From an uncultured Mesonia sp. (GTDB lineage Bacteria > Bacteroidota > Bacteroidia > Flavobacteriales > Flavobacteriaceae), in contig CATQIB010000006.1 in NCBI GenBank assembly GCA_958296185.1, positions 1 through 64,000 of the forward strand: a stretch of 64,000 nt of DNA, written 5' to 3'. Numbering within the stretch: position 1 is the stretch's first letter; each line of letters opens with the position of its first letter. Made by a program: the position numbers and the translations under genes. This document shows, one piece after another, positions 1 through 10,269 of the stretch. The notes under the pieces were generated by a model. The model saw nothing but the letters and a program-made list of their open reading frames with translations, did no database searches and was not told the DNA's origin.

Positions 1-35
1 AATCGTATTAAATCGTATTAAAGTTTAGGTGTTGG

Positions 36-327
36 ATGCGTCTATATTATGTTTATATTTTAGCGTGTAATGATAATTCTTACTATACTGGAATAACTTC
101 AGATATCAAAAAAAGAATGATTGAAACACAAAACAGTTAGTAAGCCAAATGCTTATACCGCTAAGCGATTGCCAGTTCAATTAGTTTATTTAACGAGTTT
201 TACAGAGGTAAACTTGGCAATAGCCAAAGAGAAACAAATTAAAAAATGGTCCAGGCGTAAAAAGATAGCTTTAATAAACTCTGAATTTAATGATCTGCGT
301 GATCTTTCGAAAAAGAAGTTTGAATAA
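36..327 (+). pseudogene. GIY-YIG nuclease family protein, frameshifted
   Basis: Small single-domain GIY-YIG protein of the UPF0213/YhbQ type, presumed DNA endonuclease fold. The ATG at 36 opens with MRLYYVYILACNDNSYYTG, which carries the YVYIL and YYTG signature. This frame stops after codon 34. The +1 frame continues from about 121 with the conserved tail EHKTVSKPNAYTAKRLPVQL and EKQIKKWSRRKK to a TAA at 325-327. One extra A in the GAAAC run near 123-125 explains the break; removing it gives a protein of about 96 residues, normal for the family. The stop lies 9 bp before the first A-type repeat. The gene is either a pseudogene or carries a sequencing error. A 10-bp direct repeat (AATCGTATTA twice) stands at 1-20. 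Confidence 0.8.
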
Positions 328-2080
328 AACCTACCTTGTCATGTCGAGTTTCGTATTTTTGGTGGTAAACCAAAAATACGAAGTATCGAGAACACGTCGA
401 AAAGTAACGAATACTTTTTTAGTTTCCATTAAACCACTTCTCGATACAACCCAGCGAGTCCAACTACGGCATTAAAAATGCCTGTTGGTTAAGCTGCGCC
501 ACTCGAAGTGACAGGCGTTAAAACCTGCCTTGTCATGTCGAGTGCGAATTTATGGCGAAAGCCATAAAAGCGTGTATCGAGACACGGTCGAAAAGTAATG
601 AATACTTTTATAGTTTCAATTCATTCACTTCTCGATACAACCCAGCGAGTCCAACTACGGCATTAAAAATGCTGTTGGCTAAGCTGGCCCACTCGAAGTG
701 GCAGGCGTTTAATACCTGCCTTGTCATGTCGAGTTTCGGATTTTTGGTGGTAAACCAAAAATACGAAGTATCGAGACACGGTAGAAAAGTAGCGAGTTTA
801 TTTATATTTTCAAAAGTTACTCTTTTACAATTCACCAATCTTGCTATGTCTTAATTTTCATTTTCTTTACTTGTATAAAGAAAACGAAACAAAAGAAAGT
901 ACACTTTTTTTGAGGTATTTTTCAGACAAGCTCAAAACCACTTGTATTTTGCTAAATTGGCTCCAAGGCCTCGCCAATTTTTCACGCAAAACACAAGTTA
1001 TACTGAAGAAAAAGAATACAAAGCCCTGCTTTGAATCGCTATTTGAATTGGGCTGCAGGCATGTAAAATAACCTTAATACCTACCTTGTCATACCGAGTG
1101 GAGTTTTTGACGATAGGCAAAAACTCTTGTATCGAGGTGCAGTCGAAAAGTAGCGAATACTTTTATAGTTTCCATTATTATTTACTGCTAATCGAAAACT
1201 TTAAATATCCATTTCTTAATCCTCTACTTTTTTCCATCGCCGAAAAAAGTAGCAAAAAAGTCTAGGCTTACGAAACTATGGCTAAATTGTATGTTTGCAA
1301 GCTAAATTTTAGGAACTCCCCCGATTTCCAATCGGTCTCAAACAGCCTAAAATTTTTAACGCTTACTGCACTGCCAATTTTACGCGCTATTTTCGATAGA
1401 CCGGGTTTAAAATGGTATGCCTATTTATTCTTTTATAAAATAGCCACGCTTGTCATGTCGAGTTTCGCATTTTTGGGCGGTTGAACAAAAATGCGAAGTA
1501 TCGAGACAAAGTCGAAAAGTAGCGAGTACTTTTTAGTTTCCATTAAATCACTTCTCGATACAACCCAGCGAGTCCAACTACGGCATAAATGCCTGTTGGC
1601 TAGGCTGGCCCACTCGAAGTGACAGGCGTTTAAAACCTGCCCTGTCATGTCGAGTGCGTTTTTTTGGCGAGAGCCATAAAAACGTGTATCGAGACACGGT
1701 CGAAAAGCAGCGAGTTTATTTCCGTTTTCATAACCTACTTTCTTACAATTCATCAATCTTGCTATGTCCTAATTTTCATTTTCTTTACTTGTATAAAGAA
1801 AACGAAACAAAAGAAAGAACACTTTTTCTGAGGTATTTTTCAGTCAAGCTGAAAACCACTTGTATTTTGCTAAATTGGCTCCAAGGCTTCGCCAATTTTT
1901 CACGCAAAACACAAGTTATACTGAAGAAAAAGAATACAAAGCCCTGCTTTGAAACGCTTTTTGACTTAGGCTGCTGGATATTAGTAACTCTACTTATTAT
2001 TTTTAATTAAAATCCCACTCCTTACCGTTAAACAGAAAAGCCAAAAAAACGCTTTCGATTTCCTTTAAACCTACTATCTT
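328..2080. repeat. Intergenic repeat block 1 (families A, B, C)
   Basis: No credible gene lies here. The block is a mosaic of structured repeats. Full A elements are at 337-513, 531-703 and 1451-1624; left-half A copies start at 722, 1087 and 1643. B elements are at 845-1057 and 1763-1974. A C element is at 1222-1408. Short open frames across these elements are translations of the repeats, recur wherever the element recurs, and are not called as genes. The last 100 bases lead into wecC and contain a weak promoter-like TATCTTAG at 2085-2092. Confidence 0.85.
337..513 (+). repeat. A-family element (exemplar), MITE-like
   Basis: Element of 177 bp with imperfect 13-bp terminal inverted repeats: TGTCATGTCGAGT at 337-349 and ACTCGAAGTGACA at 501-513 (11 of 13 pair). 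Next to the left end is a perfect 13-bp hairpin, TTCGTATTTTTGG (350-362) with CCAAAAATACGAA (370-382), loop TGGTAAA. Other full copies are at 531-703, 1451-1624, 21931-22105, 27646-27819 and 28358-28532. Copies differ in which hairpin they carry (see findings). No coding capacity; transposition in trans is possible but no transposase is present in the window. Confidence 0.8.
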
Positions 2081-2114
2081 AGCAGCCTGAAAATAAACCA
2101 AAAACACCCTATTT

Positions 2115-3326
2115 GTGAAACCTGCTGTAACCACAATCGGTTTGGGCTACATCGGCCTGCCTACCTCGCTTTGATCGCCCAAAATCAAATCCCCGTATGG
2201 GGCGTGGATATCAATCAGAAGTAGTTGAAACCCTCAACCAAGGGAAAATACATATTGTAGAACCTAGCTTGCAAGAGGTACTCGAACAGGCTGTACACAG
2301 CGGCTACTTTAAAGCCGGAACTCAAGCTCAAGCGGCCGATACCTACCTGGTAGTGGTGCCTACGCCTTTTAAAGGGAATCACGAACCCGATATCTCTTAC
2401 GTAGAAGCAGCTACCCGTAGTATTATTCCGCTGCTTAAACCAGGCGACTTATATATCATCGAGTCCACCTCACCGGTGGGAACAACCGAAAAAATGCAGC
2501 AGCTCATCATCGCCGAGCGTCCCGAACTGGCGCAGAGTCTACATATCGCTTACTGTCCCGAGCGCGTACTGCCGGGCAATGTAATGCACGAGTTGGTACA
2601 TAACGACCGCGTGATTGGTGGGGTAGATGAGGCGAGTACGCAAAAAGCCATGGCCTTTTATCGGCAGTTTGTGAAAGGGGACTTGCATGCGACCAACGCA
2701 CGTACGGCCGAAATGTGTAAACTAACCGAAAATGCTAGCCGCGATGTGCAAATCGCTTTTGCCAATGAGCTTTCGCTGATTTGTGATAAAGCCGATATCA
2801 ACGTGTGGGAACTCATACAACTCGCCAATAAACACCCTAGGGTGAATATCTTGCAACCCGGCTGTGGGGTAGGCGGACACTGTATTGCCGTTGACCCGTA
2901 TTTTATCACCTCCGAGTTTCCTATGGAATCGCAAATCATAGGTAAAGCCCGTGAGATCAATAATTATAAAAGCTTCTGGTGTGCCCAGCAAATCAAACAA
3001 GCCAAACACGACTTTCAGCTCAAGCACGGGCGTCAGCCGGCCATCGCTTTAATGGGACTGGCGTTTAAACCCAATATAGACGACCTGCGGGAGTCACCGG
3101 CCAAGTACATTGTACAAAAGGTATTGCAAGAAGCCCAAGACGAAACCTACTTTATTGTAGAACCCAATATAAAAGACCACCAGGTATTTAAAATAACCGA
3201 CTACCATACGGCCGCCCAACAAGCCGATATCGTCGCCCTACTGGTGGCACACCAAGAATTTAAAAACTTAAACCTCACCCCCAACAAGTGGTATTGGATT
3301 TTTGTGGTATTAAAAATGGGAAATAA
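2115..3326 (+). pseudogene. wecC: UDP-N-acetyl-D-mannosaminuronate dehydrogenase, three frameshifts
   Basis: Oxidises UDP-ManNAc to UDP-ManNAcA for surface polysaccharide. A GTG start at 2115 gives the Rossmann motif IGLGYIGLPTS. Single-base deletions near 2168 (TCG GCT expected) and 2220 (CAG AAA GTA expected) shift the frame into the long open stretch from 2197. That stretch carries VVVPTPF, IIESTSPVGTTEK, the catalytic-cysteine motif PGCGVGGHCIAVDPYF and GLAFKPNIDDLRESPA. A third deletion near 3288 shifts the end; corrected, it closes with VVLDFCGIKNGK and a TAA at 3324-3326, about 404 residues, normal for the family. All three defects are single-base losses in otherwise conserved codons, so base-call error is as likely as decay. 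The partner epimerase wecB is about 49 kb away at 52381-53523. Confidence 0.85.
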
Positions 3327-4067
3327 ATTAGGCATAGTTATACAGGCTAGATTAGGTTCTACAAGACTACCCCATAAACTCTTAATGCCTTTTTATGAAG
3401 ATAAGGGTATATGGAGGTAATTTTAGACCGTTTAAAGTTAAGTTATCTGAAATTGAATTAGTTGTAGCTACAACCACTAATCCTAAAGATGATGAAATAG
3501 TAAACTTATGTAAGAATAAGGGGGTAAAGTTTTTCCGAGGTTCAGAGCATAATGTTCTCAAAAGATTTATCGATGTTGCCGAATCCTATGATTTTGATTT
3601 TTTGGTAAGGATCTGTGCGACAATCCATTTTTAAATGTATTAGATTTAAAGAAATTGATAACGTATTATGAAAAAGAAGATGCAGATTATTTATCTTATG
3701 GGACCAGCCAAGGGGTTCCTGCTATTTTATCTCACTATGGTTTTTGGGCGGAAATAGTAAGTACCCAAACGTTAAAAAAGTTGCAAAATGTACGCAAGAG
3801 CAATTATTTATTGAACACGTTACAAATTTTATTCATACTCAGCCAGAGCGTTTCAAAATTAAATTATTGCCAATTGCGCCACAAATAGAAAAACATAAAA
3901 ATTTAAGACTGACAGTTGACACCAAAGAAGATTTGGAACTGACTAAAAAAATATATAAAAATTTGTCAGATTTAAATCAAAGACCAGAGAAATTAGTACA
4001 AAAAATAGTTCTAAATTCTAATTGGTTGAACGAAATGAAAATACAAATAGATAAAAATAAGAAATAG
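3316..4067 (+). pseudogene. SpsF-like cytidylyltransferase, four frameshifts
   Basis: Nucleotidyltransferase of the SpsF/acylneuraminate cytidylyltransferase group, expected to activate a nonulosonic-acid-type sugar with CTP. The ATG at 3316 overlaps the corrected end of wecC and reads GIVIQARLGSTRLPHKLL, the nucleotide-binding loop. Four single-base deletions (near 3412, 3435, 3619 and 3775, the last in a run of A) are needed to join the frames carrying ELVVATTTNPKDD, DFLVRICA, DYLSYGTSQGVPA and QLFIEHVTNFIH. Corrected length is about 252 residues, normal for SpsF. It sits directly before a NeuB-like gene, which fits the activation role. Decay or poor consensus; each of the four steps shifts the frame by the same one base. 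Confidence 0.75.
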
Positions 4068-4068
4068 A

Positions 4069-5109
4069 ATGGGTAAAACGTATGTAATTGGAGAGATAGG
4101 ACAAAACCATAATGGCTCTGTAGATATAGCCAAGTTGTTAGTAGATGTTGTCTCTAGACCCATCCACGATAAACTTTTTGATAATACATTGCCAACAATG
4201 GACGCGGTTAAGTTAACAAAAAGAGATTTAAATCAAGAGCTCTCGCAGTCACAAATGGATCGACCCTATAACACGCCAAATTCATTTGGTAAAACTTATG
4301 GGGAGCATAGAGAGTATTTAGAGTTAAGCGATGAAGAGCATTTTGAAGTATATAAATATGCTAAAGAAAAAGGTTTAGACTTTGTTGAAACCTTATGCGC
4401 AATTGGTTGTTTAAGTATGTTTAAGCTTTTTACACCAGATAAATTAAAAGTAGCCTCAAGAGATTTAACCAATTTGCCTTTGCTTGCTGCATTAGCTGAA
4501 ACAAAAGTACCGATGATTATTTCTACGGGGATGGCTGGTAAGAAAGAATTGGATGATGCTGTTAATGTAATTACAAAATACCATAGTGATTTATCTATTC
4601 TTCATTGTGTTTCAGAGTATCCAACCAAATATGAGAATGTAAATTTAAGAACGATAACCTATCTTAAAAATAATTATCCTCAATTTAAGATTGGTTATTC
4701 GGATCATACAATAGGAGTAGCAACGCCAATTGCCGCTGTTGGAGTTGGAGCTGAAATTATCGAAAAACATATTACCCTCGATAGAGGAATGAAAGGAACA
4801 GACCAAGCAGGTTCTTTAGCCATTGATGGTATTTATCGAATGATGCGAGATATTCGTAATCTAGATTTATCAATGGGAAAAGAAGAGATTTACATTGAAC
4901 CTTCGGTGGTTGCAGCCAGAGAAAAACTGGAAAGATCTATAGCTACCAAAGTAAATCTAAAAAAGGGTGATACAATAAAAGAAGAAAACCTTCACCTATT
5001 AAGCCCTGGAGATGGATTTAAATGGTCAGATAAAAATTTGCTAATAGGTAAAAAGGTTAAAGCGGATATTTCTAAAAATGAAATTATCTATAAAAATCAA
5101 GTAGATTAA
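4069..5109 (+). CDS. NeuB-family N-acylneuraminate/nonulosonate synthase
   Basis: Condenses phosphoenolpyruvate with an N-acylhexosamine to form a sialic-acid-like sugar. At 346 residues it has the usual NeuB layout: TIM barrel (about 1-265; VIGEIGQNHNGS at the N-terminus, IISTGMA, ILHCVSEYPT, GYSDHTIG, IIEKHITLDR) and a C-terminal SAF/antifreeze-like domain (about 280-345; SIATKVNLKKGDTI). The segment after the first strand is longer than in classic NeuB, with DAVKLTKRDLNQEL replacing the common DAVKFQ. Starts 1 bp after the SpsF-like gene and is followed 6 bp later by a phosphatase, a natural synthase-phosphatase-cytidylyltransferase set. The exact sugar (Neu5Ac, legionaminate, other) cannot be told. 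Confidence 0.88.
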   Translation: MGKTYVIGEIGQNHNGSVDIAKLLVDVVSRPIHDKLFDNTLPTMDAVKLTKRDLNQELSQSQMDRPYNTPNSFGKTYGEHREYLELSDEEHFEVYKYAKEKGLDFVETLCAIGCLSMFKLFTPDKLKVASRDLTNLPLLAALAETKVPMIISTGMAGKKELDDAVNVITKYHSDLSILHCVSEYPTKYENVNLRTITYLKNNYPQFKIGYSDHTIGVATPIAAVGVGAEIIEKHITLDRGMKGTDQAGSLAIDGIYRMMRDIRNLDLSMGKEEIYIEPSVVAAREKLERSIATKVNLKKGDTIKEENLHLLSPGDGFKWSDKNLLIGKKVKADISKNEIIYKNQVD

Positions 5110-5634
<525 letters not shown>

Positions 5635-5888
5635 TTTAAATTTGTAATTTTAATAGAATAACTATGTCTCATGGAAGTAATGCATTAAAGAAAGGAAATT
5701 CACAAGTTTAAAAATCAACGCCGCTAGTGCTATTATACGTGGTTTCCGGCTAACTGTACTTAGTAAACTTTCATTTTCGTGATTTCTAATTGTTATGCTA
5801 AAACATAAAATAGTTATTTGTTAGTTCTACAAAGTTTGAGTCTTATTAGAATTAGAAATGCTATTTCATTTACTAAAAGAATTTATTA

Positions 5889-7553
5889 ATGGGCATTAGG
5901 GTCTTAAAAAAAACAAAAAATAAAGTAGTTTATCAAAAATATAGTTTAGTAATGAATTTAAAAAACAGATTAAAAATATATATATTCCCTATATTAATTA
6001 GAGGGTTGCATAAATTAGGGTTTAGCTATGAAAAATTAGGAGGCTATTCATTTTTTGCAAAAAGCAATTTAATTGCACAGGCTAAAAGTTTAGGGGAAAT
6101 TTCTATAAATCAAAACTCAAATAGGCAAGATATTTATGTCTTGTTAATGCTTTCTGGCAGTAATTTTCATTTATATATTGAGTCTTTATTGGCTTTAGGT
6201 CTTAAGAAAAAAGGACATAATATTACATTTATAATGGATCGCAACATGTTACCAATTCATGAGTTGAAAAAAATTGGCAATGAAGAAAATTGGGATTCAC
6301 GAGCTGAAACAGATTTTATCTTCGCAACTAAATTCTTAGATGCTATTGGTTTAACGTATATAAGTATCGAGGAGTTTTTAAAAGATAGAGAATTATCGGT
6401 TTATGATGAAAAGTACAACTCTATATTAGAAGCAACTTTGTTAAAGCAATATAAAGTAGGTGTTATTTCCAGAGATTTACCACTATTAGACAAAAAAACT
6501 GAGCTTATAAAAACGGCTATAATGATTTCCGATGAAATCGGTAAAAAATTAGTAGAGATAAAACCAGATTCAGTTATTATGAGTCATGGTATTTACAGTA
6601 CCTGGGGACCATTATTTAATGTGTTAAACGATAATAAAATCCCCACCTTAGTACATGGTAGAGGAAAAAAAAGGCACTCTCAAGTATTTAATTGGAACAA
6701 GACAGGAGATTCCTGGGATGTTTCAGATGAATGGGCAAAGGTTAAGGACAAACCTTTAGAAAAAAAAGAATTAAACTCTATCAATGAATATTTAGAATCA
6801 AGGATTTCACACAAGGATGATGTTTTTGTTTATAACTTTGGAAAGGAAACGTCAACAAAAGAAACCATTAATTTTTTAGGTCTTGATGAGAATAAACCAA
6901 TTTATACACTATTCACTAATGTCCTATGGGATGCTGCTAGCGCACAAAGAGAAATAGCATTCAACAATCCCGTCGAGTGGGTGATTGAAACGATAGAATG
7001 GTTTAATAAACATCCCGAAAAACAGCTTATAGTTAAGATTCATCCGGCCGAAATTGTAATAGGAACTAATATGCCGTTTTATGAAATCATCATTAATAGA
7101 ATTACTCCAGAAAAAAACGTACGTATAATTAAACCTGACGCGAAAGTAAATAGTTGGAGTATTTATGCTATAAGTACGCTAGGTATAGTTCATACAACTA
7201 CTGCCGGAATGGAAATGCCTTTAGTTAATAAACCCTGTATGGTAGTATCGCAAACCCATTATAGAGAAAAAGGATTTACAATAGATATCAATTCTAAAGA
7301 AGAATACTTTACAACTTTAGCCAATTTTGATGAATCAATTATAGATTATGACAAAAATAGAGATCTTGCATTAAGATATTCCTATCTCTTATTTATTAGG
7401 TATCAGATACCATTCAATATGTTCTTTGAAGAAATTAGCGCTAGTATAAGTGGTTTTCGATATAATAATTTAGATGACTATTTTACAAATGCTCATTTTA
7501 GCAATATTGTTAAGGCCATTGAAAATAAAACTCCAATATTTAATAATTATTAG
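5889..7553 (+). CDS. Capsule-polysaccharide-type transferase
   Basis: 554-residue protein resembling capsule-synthesis transferases (KpsS/LipB-like, Capsule_synth fold). The C-terminal half has the nucleotide-sugar-binding style segments VKIHPAE (about 380), SIYAISTLGIVHTTTAGMEM (about 420-440) and NKPCMVVSQTHYREKGFT. The N-terminal half has RGLHKLGFSYEKLGG and a second Rossmann-like region. The ATG at 5889 gives the longest product; an internal ATG at 5952 (codon 22) is an alternative because the first 21 residues are basic and low in complexity. First gene of a compact run to 18756. Its stop overlaps the GTG start of the next gene by one base. Substrate unknown. Confidence 0.7.
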   Translation: MGIRVLKKTKNKVVYQKYSLVMNLKNRLKIYIFPILIRGLHKLGFSYEKLGGYSFFAKSNLIAQAKSLGEISINQNSNRQDIYVLLMLSGSNFHLYIESLLALGLKKKGHNITFIMDRNMLPIHELKKIGNEENWDSRAETDFIFATKFLDAIGLTYISIEEFLKDRELSVYDEKYNSILEATLLKQYKVGVISRDLPLLDKKTELIKTAIMISDEIGKKLVEIKPDSVIMSHGIYSTWGPLFNVLNDNKIPTLVHGRGKKRHSQVFNWNKTGDSWDVSDEWAKVKDKPLEKKELNSINEYLESRISHKDDVFVYNFGKETSTKETINFLGLDENKPIYTLFTNVLWDAASAQREIAFNNPVEWVIETIEWFNKHPEKQLIVKIHPAEIVIGTNMPFYEIIINRITPEKNVRIIKPDAKVNSWSIYAISTLGIVHTTTAGMEMPLVNKPCMVVSQTHYREKGFTIDINSKEEYFTTLANFDESIIDYDKNRDLALRYSYLLFIRYQIPFNMFFEEISASISGFRYNNLDDYFTNAHFSNIVKAIENKTPIFNNY

Positions 7554-8644
7554 TGGGAAAGACAAAAAAAATACTATTAACAGGCTATATCGGTCATAAG
7601 AACTTTGGAGACGACTTACTTTTTAAAATAGCCATTAGAAAAGTTAAAAAAATTTCAAATGCACAAGTTTATATAGCCCTAGTAGGGGAACAAAAATCGC
7701 CAGAATATTTATATGAATTTTATCCAGACTTAAAAATTATAAAATTTGAAAAAAAAATTCCTTTATTATTTAATAATAAATTTGATAAAGTATTTTTTAT
7801 TGGTGGAGGTGTATTTTTTGATTACAAAAAAGAAATTAGCAATAAATCGTATTTTTTAAGATTGTTTTCTAATTTTATCCGCTATTCTATTCCAAAATTA
7901 TTAGGTACACGTTTCGCGGGTATCGGTATAGGAATAGGACCATATTATTGTAACAAAACAAAAAAAATTCATTCTCAGATAATTAAAAACTTTGACATAT
8001 TAGGTGTTAGAGATAAAGTATCTTTTGATTTAGCTTTAACCATGAGAGCTAAAAATTTACACCTATCAAATGATCTTAGTTTAAGTTTGCACAAGGAATT
8101 AAATGTGGAAAACCATAACGATAAGCGAAATGATGAAATTATTATTTGTCCAAGGACTTATGGTCATAAAATTGAATACGAGAAGCATATAGGAGAACTT
8201 ATTGCATTTGCAGATCATGTGGAGAACAATGGTTTCAAAACGCATTGGATTTTTTTACAAGAAGACAAATTGGAACTACAAAACTTACTCGTTTCTAAAT
8301 TTAGGGTGACCGTATGGAACCCTTATAAAATGAGTATTTTTCAATTTATAGATTTTTTCAGAAAAGCTAAGGTCGTTTATACCAGTAGAATGCACACCAT
8401 ATTTATAGCAGGGATGGTAGAAACACCTATAATAACAATACCAGTTCATCAAAAGTTAATATATGCCAGTAGCCTCTTTTATGAAAAACCAATTATGATT
8501 GACCCGTTAAGTAGTGCAGATGCTTACATTAAAGCTTTCCAAAATTATAAATGTCACAAATTAAATTCACGAAATGTAATTAAGGAGGCGAAGATTTTGG
8601 AGGCACTCGATGCTAAAATATGCTCTTGGTTAGCTCAAAGCTAA
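7553..8644 (+). CDS. Polysaccharide pyruvyltransferase family protein
   Basis: 363 residues with the N-terminal motif GYIGHKNFGDDLL typical of CsaB/WcaK-like pyruvyltransferases, which add ketal-linked pyruvate to sugars. Further family features are FFIGGGVFFDY (about 80-90), GIGIGPYYC and the C-terminal TSRMHTIFIAGM (about 283-294). The GTG start at 7553 shares a base with the upstream TAG, indicating translational coupling. Decoration of the repeat unit with pyruvate is the likely role; some family members have other activities. Confidence 0.82.
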   Translation: MGKTKKILLTGYIGHKNFGDDLLFKIAIRKVKKISNAQVYIALVGEQKSPEYLYEFYPDLKIIKFEKKIPLLFNNKFDKVFFIGGGVFFDYKKEISNKSYFLRLFSNFIRYSIPKLLGTRFAGIGIGIGPYYCNKTKKIHSQIIKNFDILGVRDKVSFDLALTMRAKNLHLSNDLSLSLHKELNVENHNDKRNDEIIICPRTYGHKIEYEKHIGELIAFADHVENNGFKTHWIFLQEDKLELQNLLVSKFRVTVWNPYKMSIFQFIDFFRKAKVVYTSRMHTIFIAGMVETPIITIPVHQKLIYASSLFYEKPIMIDPLSSADAYIKAFQNYKCHKLNSRNVIKEAKILEALDAKICSWLAQS

Positions 8645-8693
8645 TATAAGGCATAAGATAAGTCTGTGAGTCTAAAATACTAGGTCGCCATAC

Positions 8694-10208
8694 ATGAAAA
8701 AAATAATCATCAAACTAACCGGTTTAAAACTTATAGCCTCTTTATTAGGTTTGGTTTATTCGATTCTTCAAGTTAGATATTTTGGTGCCTCAGCCGAAAT
8801 GGATGCCTATTTTGTAGCCATGTCTGCGGTTTATATGATTACCTCTTTAATTCAAGGCGGCCAACTTTCTGAGGTTTTCCTACCTATTTACCTAAAACAA
8901 AAATCAGAATTTGGGGCTCAAGCAGCGCACGACGTACTGTCATCTATATTAAACAGGATGATGATGGTAGTTGGGCTTATGCTTGCTTTGCTATATTTTA
9001 TTGCTCCCTATATTGTCAGTTTTATTGGACCAGGGTTAGATGATAAATATCAAGACCTGAGCGTACAACTTTTCTCCTTATCTTTAATTCTTATTTTTTT
9101 TACGTTAATTGGTTCTTTTGTGAATACCACCCTAAATGCCGAGCAAATATTTGGCCGCACCGAACTAACCGCTCTGATTAACGGTTTTGTTTCCATAGGT
9201 GTATTATTTTACTTTTATAAAGACTACGGTGTGTTCACCCTTATTTACGCTTTGTTGGCGGGTAAACTCATTGAATTTTTAATCAGTCTTTACTACTTAA
9301 AAAAAATAGATTATCGCTATAGATTGATTTGGCATTCAAAAGAATATAATGTTACTAATTTTTTTAAAGTTATGTTTACCACCTCTGGTTATGTGGGAGC
9401 TACTCAATTATATTCAGTCACCATTACAGCAATGACAAGTTTTTTACCTTCTGGGAGCCTTTCGATTTTCAACTATGTTAAACAATTGAGTACAAAGGCT
9501 TCAAACATTCTGATGGGCCCAATATCGACCGTGTTCTTTTCTAAATTTTCTGTCTTGGTCACCGAAGGAAAGCAAAACCTTGTTGATTATTTAAAAAAGC
9601 CGCTATCTTACATTTTTTTAATTACCTTTTTGATTTTCGCTTTAATCTATCTTACAGGATATGATCTTCTGAGCTTATTGTGGAGTGAAAAGAGTTTAAA
9701 TGCATCAGAATTAAAATTGGCTTACATTATGTTGTGTTTAAATTTTTTTGGATTTATATTTAGCTCAACCGGAGCGATTTTTCGTAAAGCAGCCGTAGCC
9801 TTAGAGAAAGCAAAACAATTATATAAAGGTTGGATAAAAGTGCAATTGTTTTGTGCATTGTATGCCTTAGCTTCCATATACTTTTTAGGAGTTTATGGAC
9901 TGGTATCTATTCTAGTAATTAATATGATTTTAATGGCATTTACATCTTTTTATGTTTCGGAAAAAAGCGGAATTAATTCAAAAAAACTGATTTATGAGTT
10001 TTTAACAAATAAAAAATTTGTTTCATTTCTCACGATAATATTAATTTCAACAATTCTATTTAGAATTTTTTTCGATATATTCTCAATCCTAAATATTTAC
10101 AGCATTCTTTTAAAAAGTATTGCTTTAGCTACTACCATTTTTATTTTAATTTCTCGTATGTATAAAACAGAACTAATGGAATTAATAATCAGCTTTAGAA
10201 AAAAATAA
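8694..10208 (+). CDS. Wzx/MurJ-like polysaccharide flippase
   Basis: 504-residue integral membrane protein with about 12-14 hydrophobic segments, starting MKKIIIKLTGLKLIASLLGL and containing RYFGASAEMDAYFVA, a sequence typical of MurJ/Wzx (MVF superfamily) proteins. It should move lipid-linked repeat units across the inner membrane in a Wzx/Wzy pathway, partnered with the polymerase at 12941. Follows the pyruvyltransferase by about 50 bp. MurJ itself normally lies outside polysaccharide loci, so a Wzx role is preferred. Confidence 0.85.
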   Translation: MKKIIIKLTGLKLIASLLGLVYSILQVRYFGASAEMDAYFVAMSAVYMITSLIQGGQLSEVFLPIYLKQKSEFGAQAAHDVLSSILNRMMMVVGLMLALLYFIAPYIVSFIGPGLDDKYQDLSVQLFSLSLILIFFTLIGSFVNTTLNAEQIFGRTELTALINGFVSIGVLFYFYKDYGVFTLIYALLAGKLIEFLISLYYLKKIDYRYRLIWHSKEYNVTNFFKVMFTTSGYVGATQLYSVTITAMTSFLPSGSLSIFNYVKQLSTKASNILMGPISTVFFSKFSVLVTEGKQNLVDYLKKPLSYIFLITFLIFALIYLTGYDLLSLLWSEKSLNASELKLAYIMLCLNFFGFIFSSTGAIFRKAAVALEKAKQLYKGWIKVQLFCALYALASIYFLGVYGLVSILVINMILMAFTSFYVSEKSGINSKKLIYEFLTNKKFVSFLTIILISTILFRIFFDIFSILNIYSILLKSIALATTIFILISRMYKTELMELIISFRKK

Positions 10209-10269
10209 AAATTATTATTTTGGTTATTTATAGCCTTTTAAAGACCATATTCCACTTAAATTATTAAGA

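Noticed and set aside
841-1071. Open frame of 60-76 codons recurring in every B element (also near 1780, 21350, 35286, 38436)
   Set aside because: It is the translation of a structured repeat; the same DNA pairs with itself along its length, copies are interrupted in two cases, and no ribosome-binding context or family match is seen. Conservation is explained by the repeat.
1433-1756. Minus-strand open frames across A elements (also near 22081, 27517, 28179, 35413)
   Set aside because: They arise from A-element inverted repeats and share the same repeat-encoded words at every copy; not genes.
328-2080. Insertion sequences
   Set aside because: Elements are 170-240 bp, structured, without any transposase reading frame in the window; described as repeats only.
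2507-3027. Minus-strand open frames opposite wecC
   Set aside because: They are antisense to conserved dehydrogenase motifs and have no family match.
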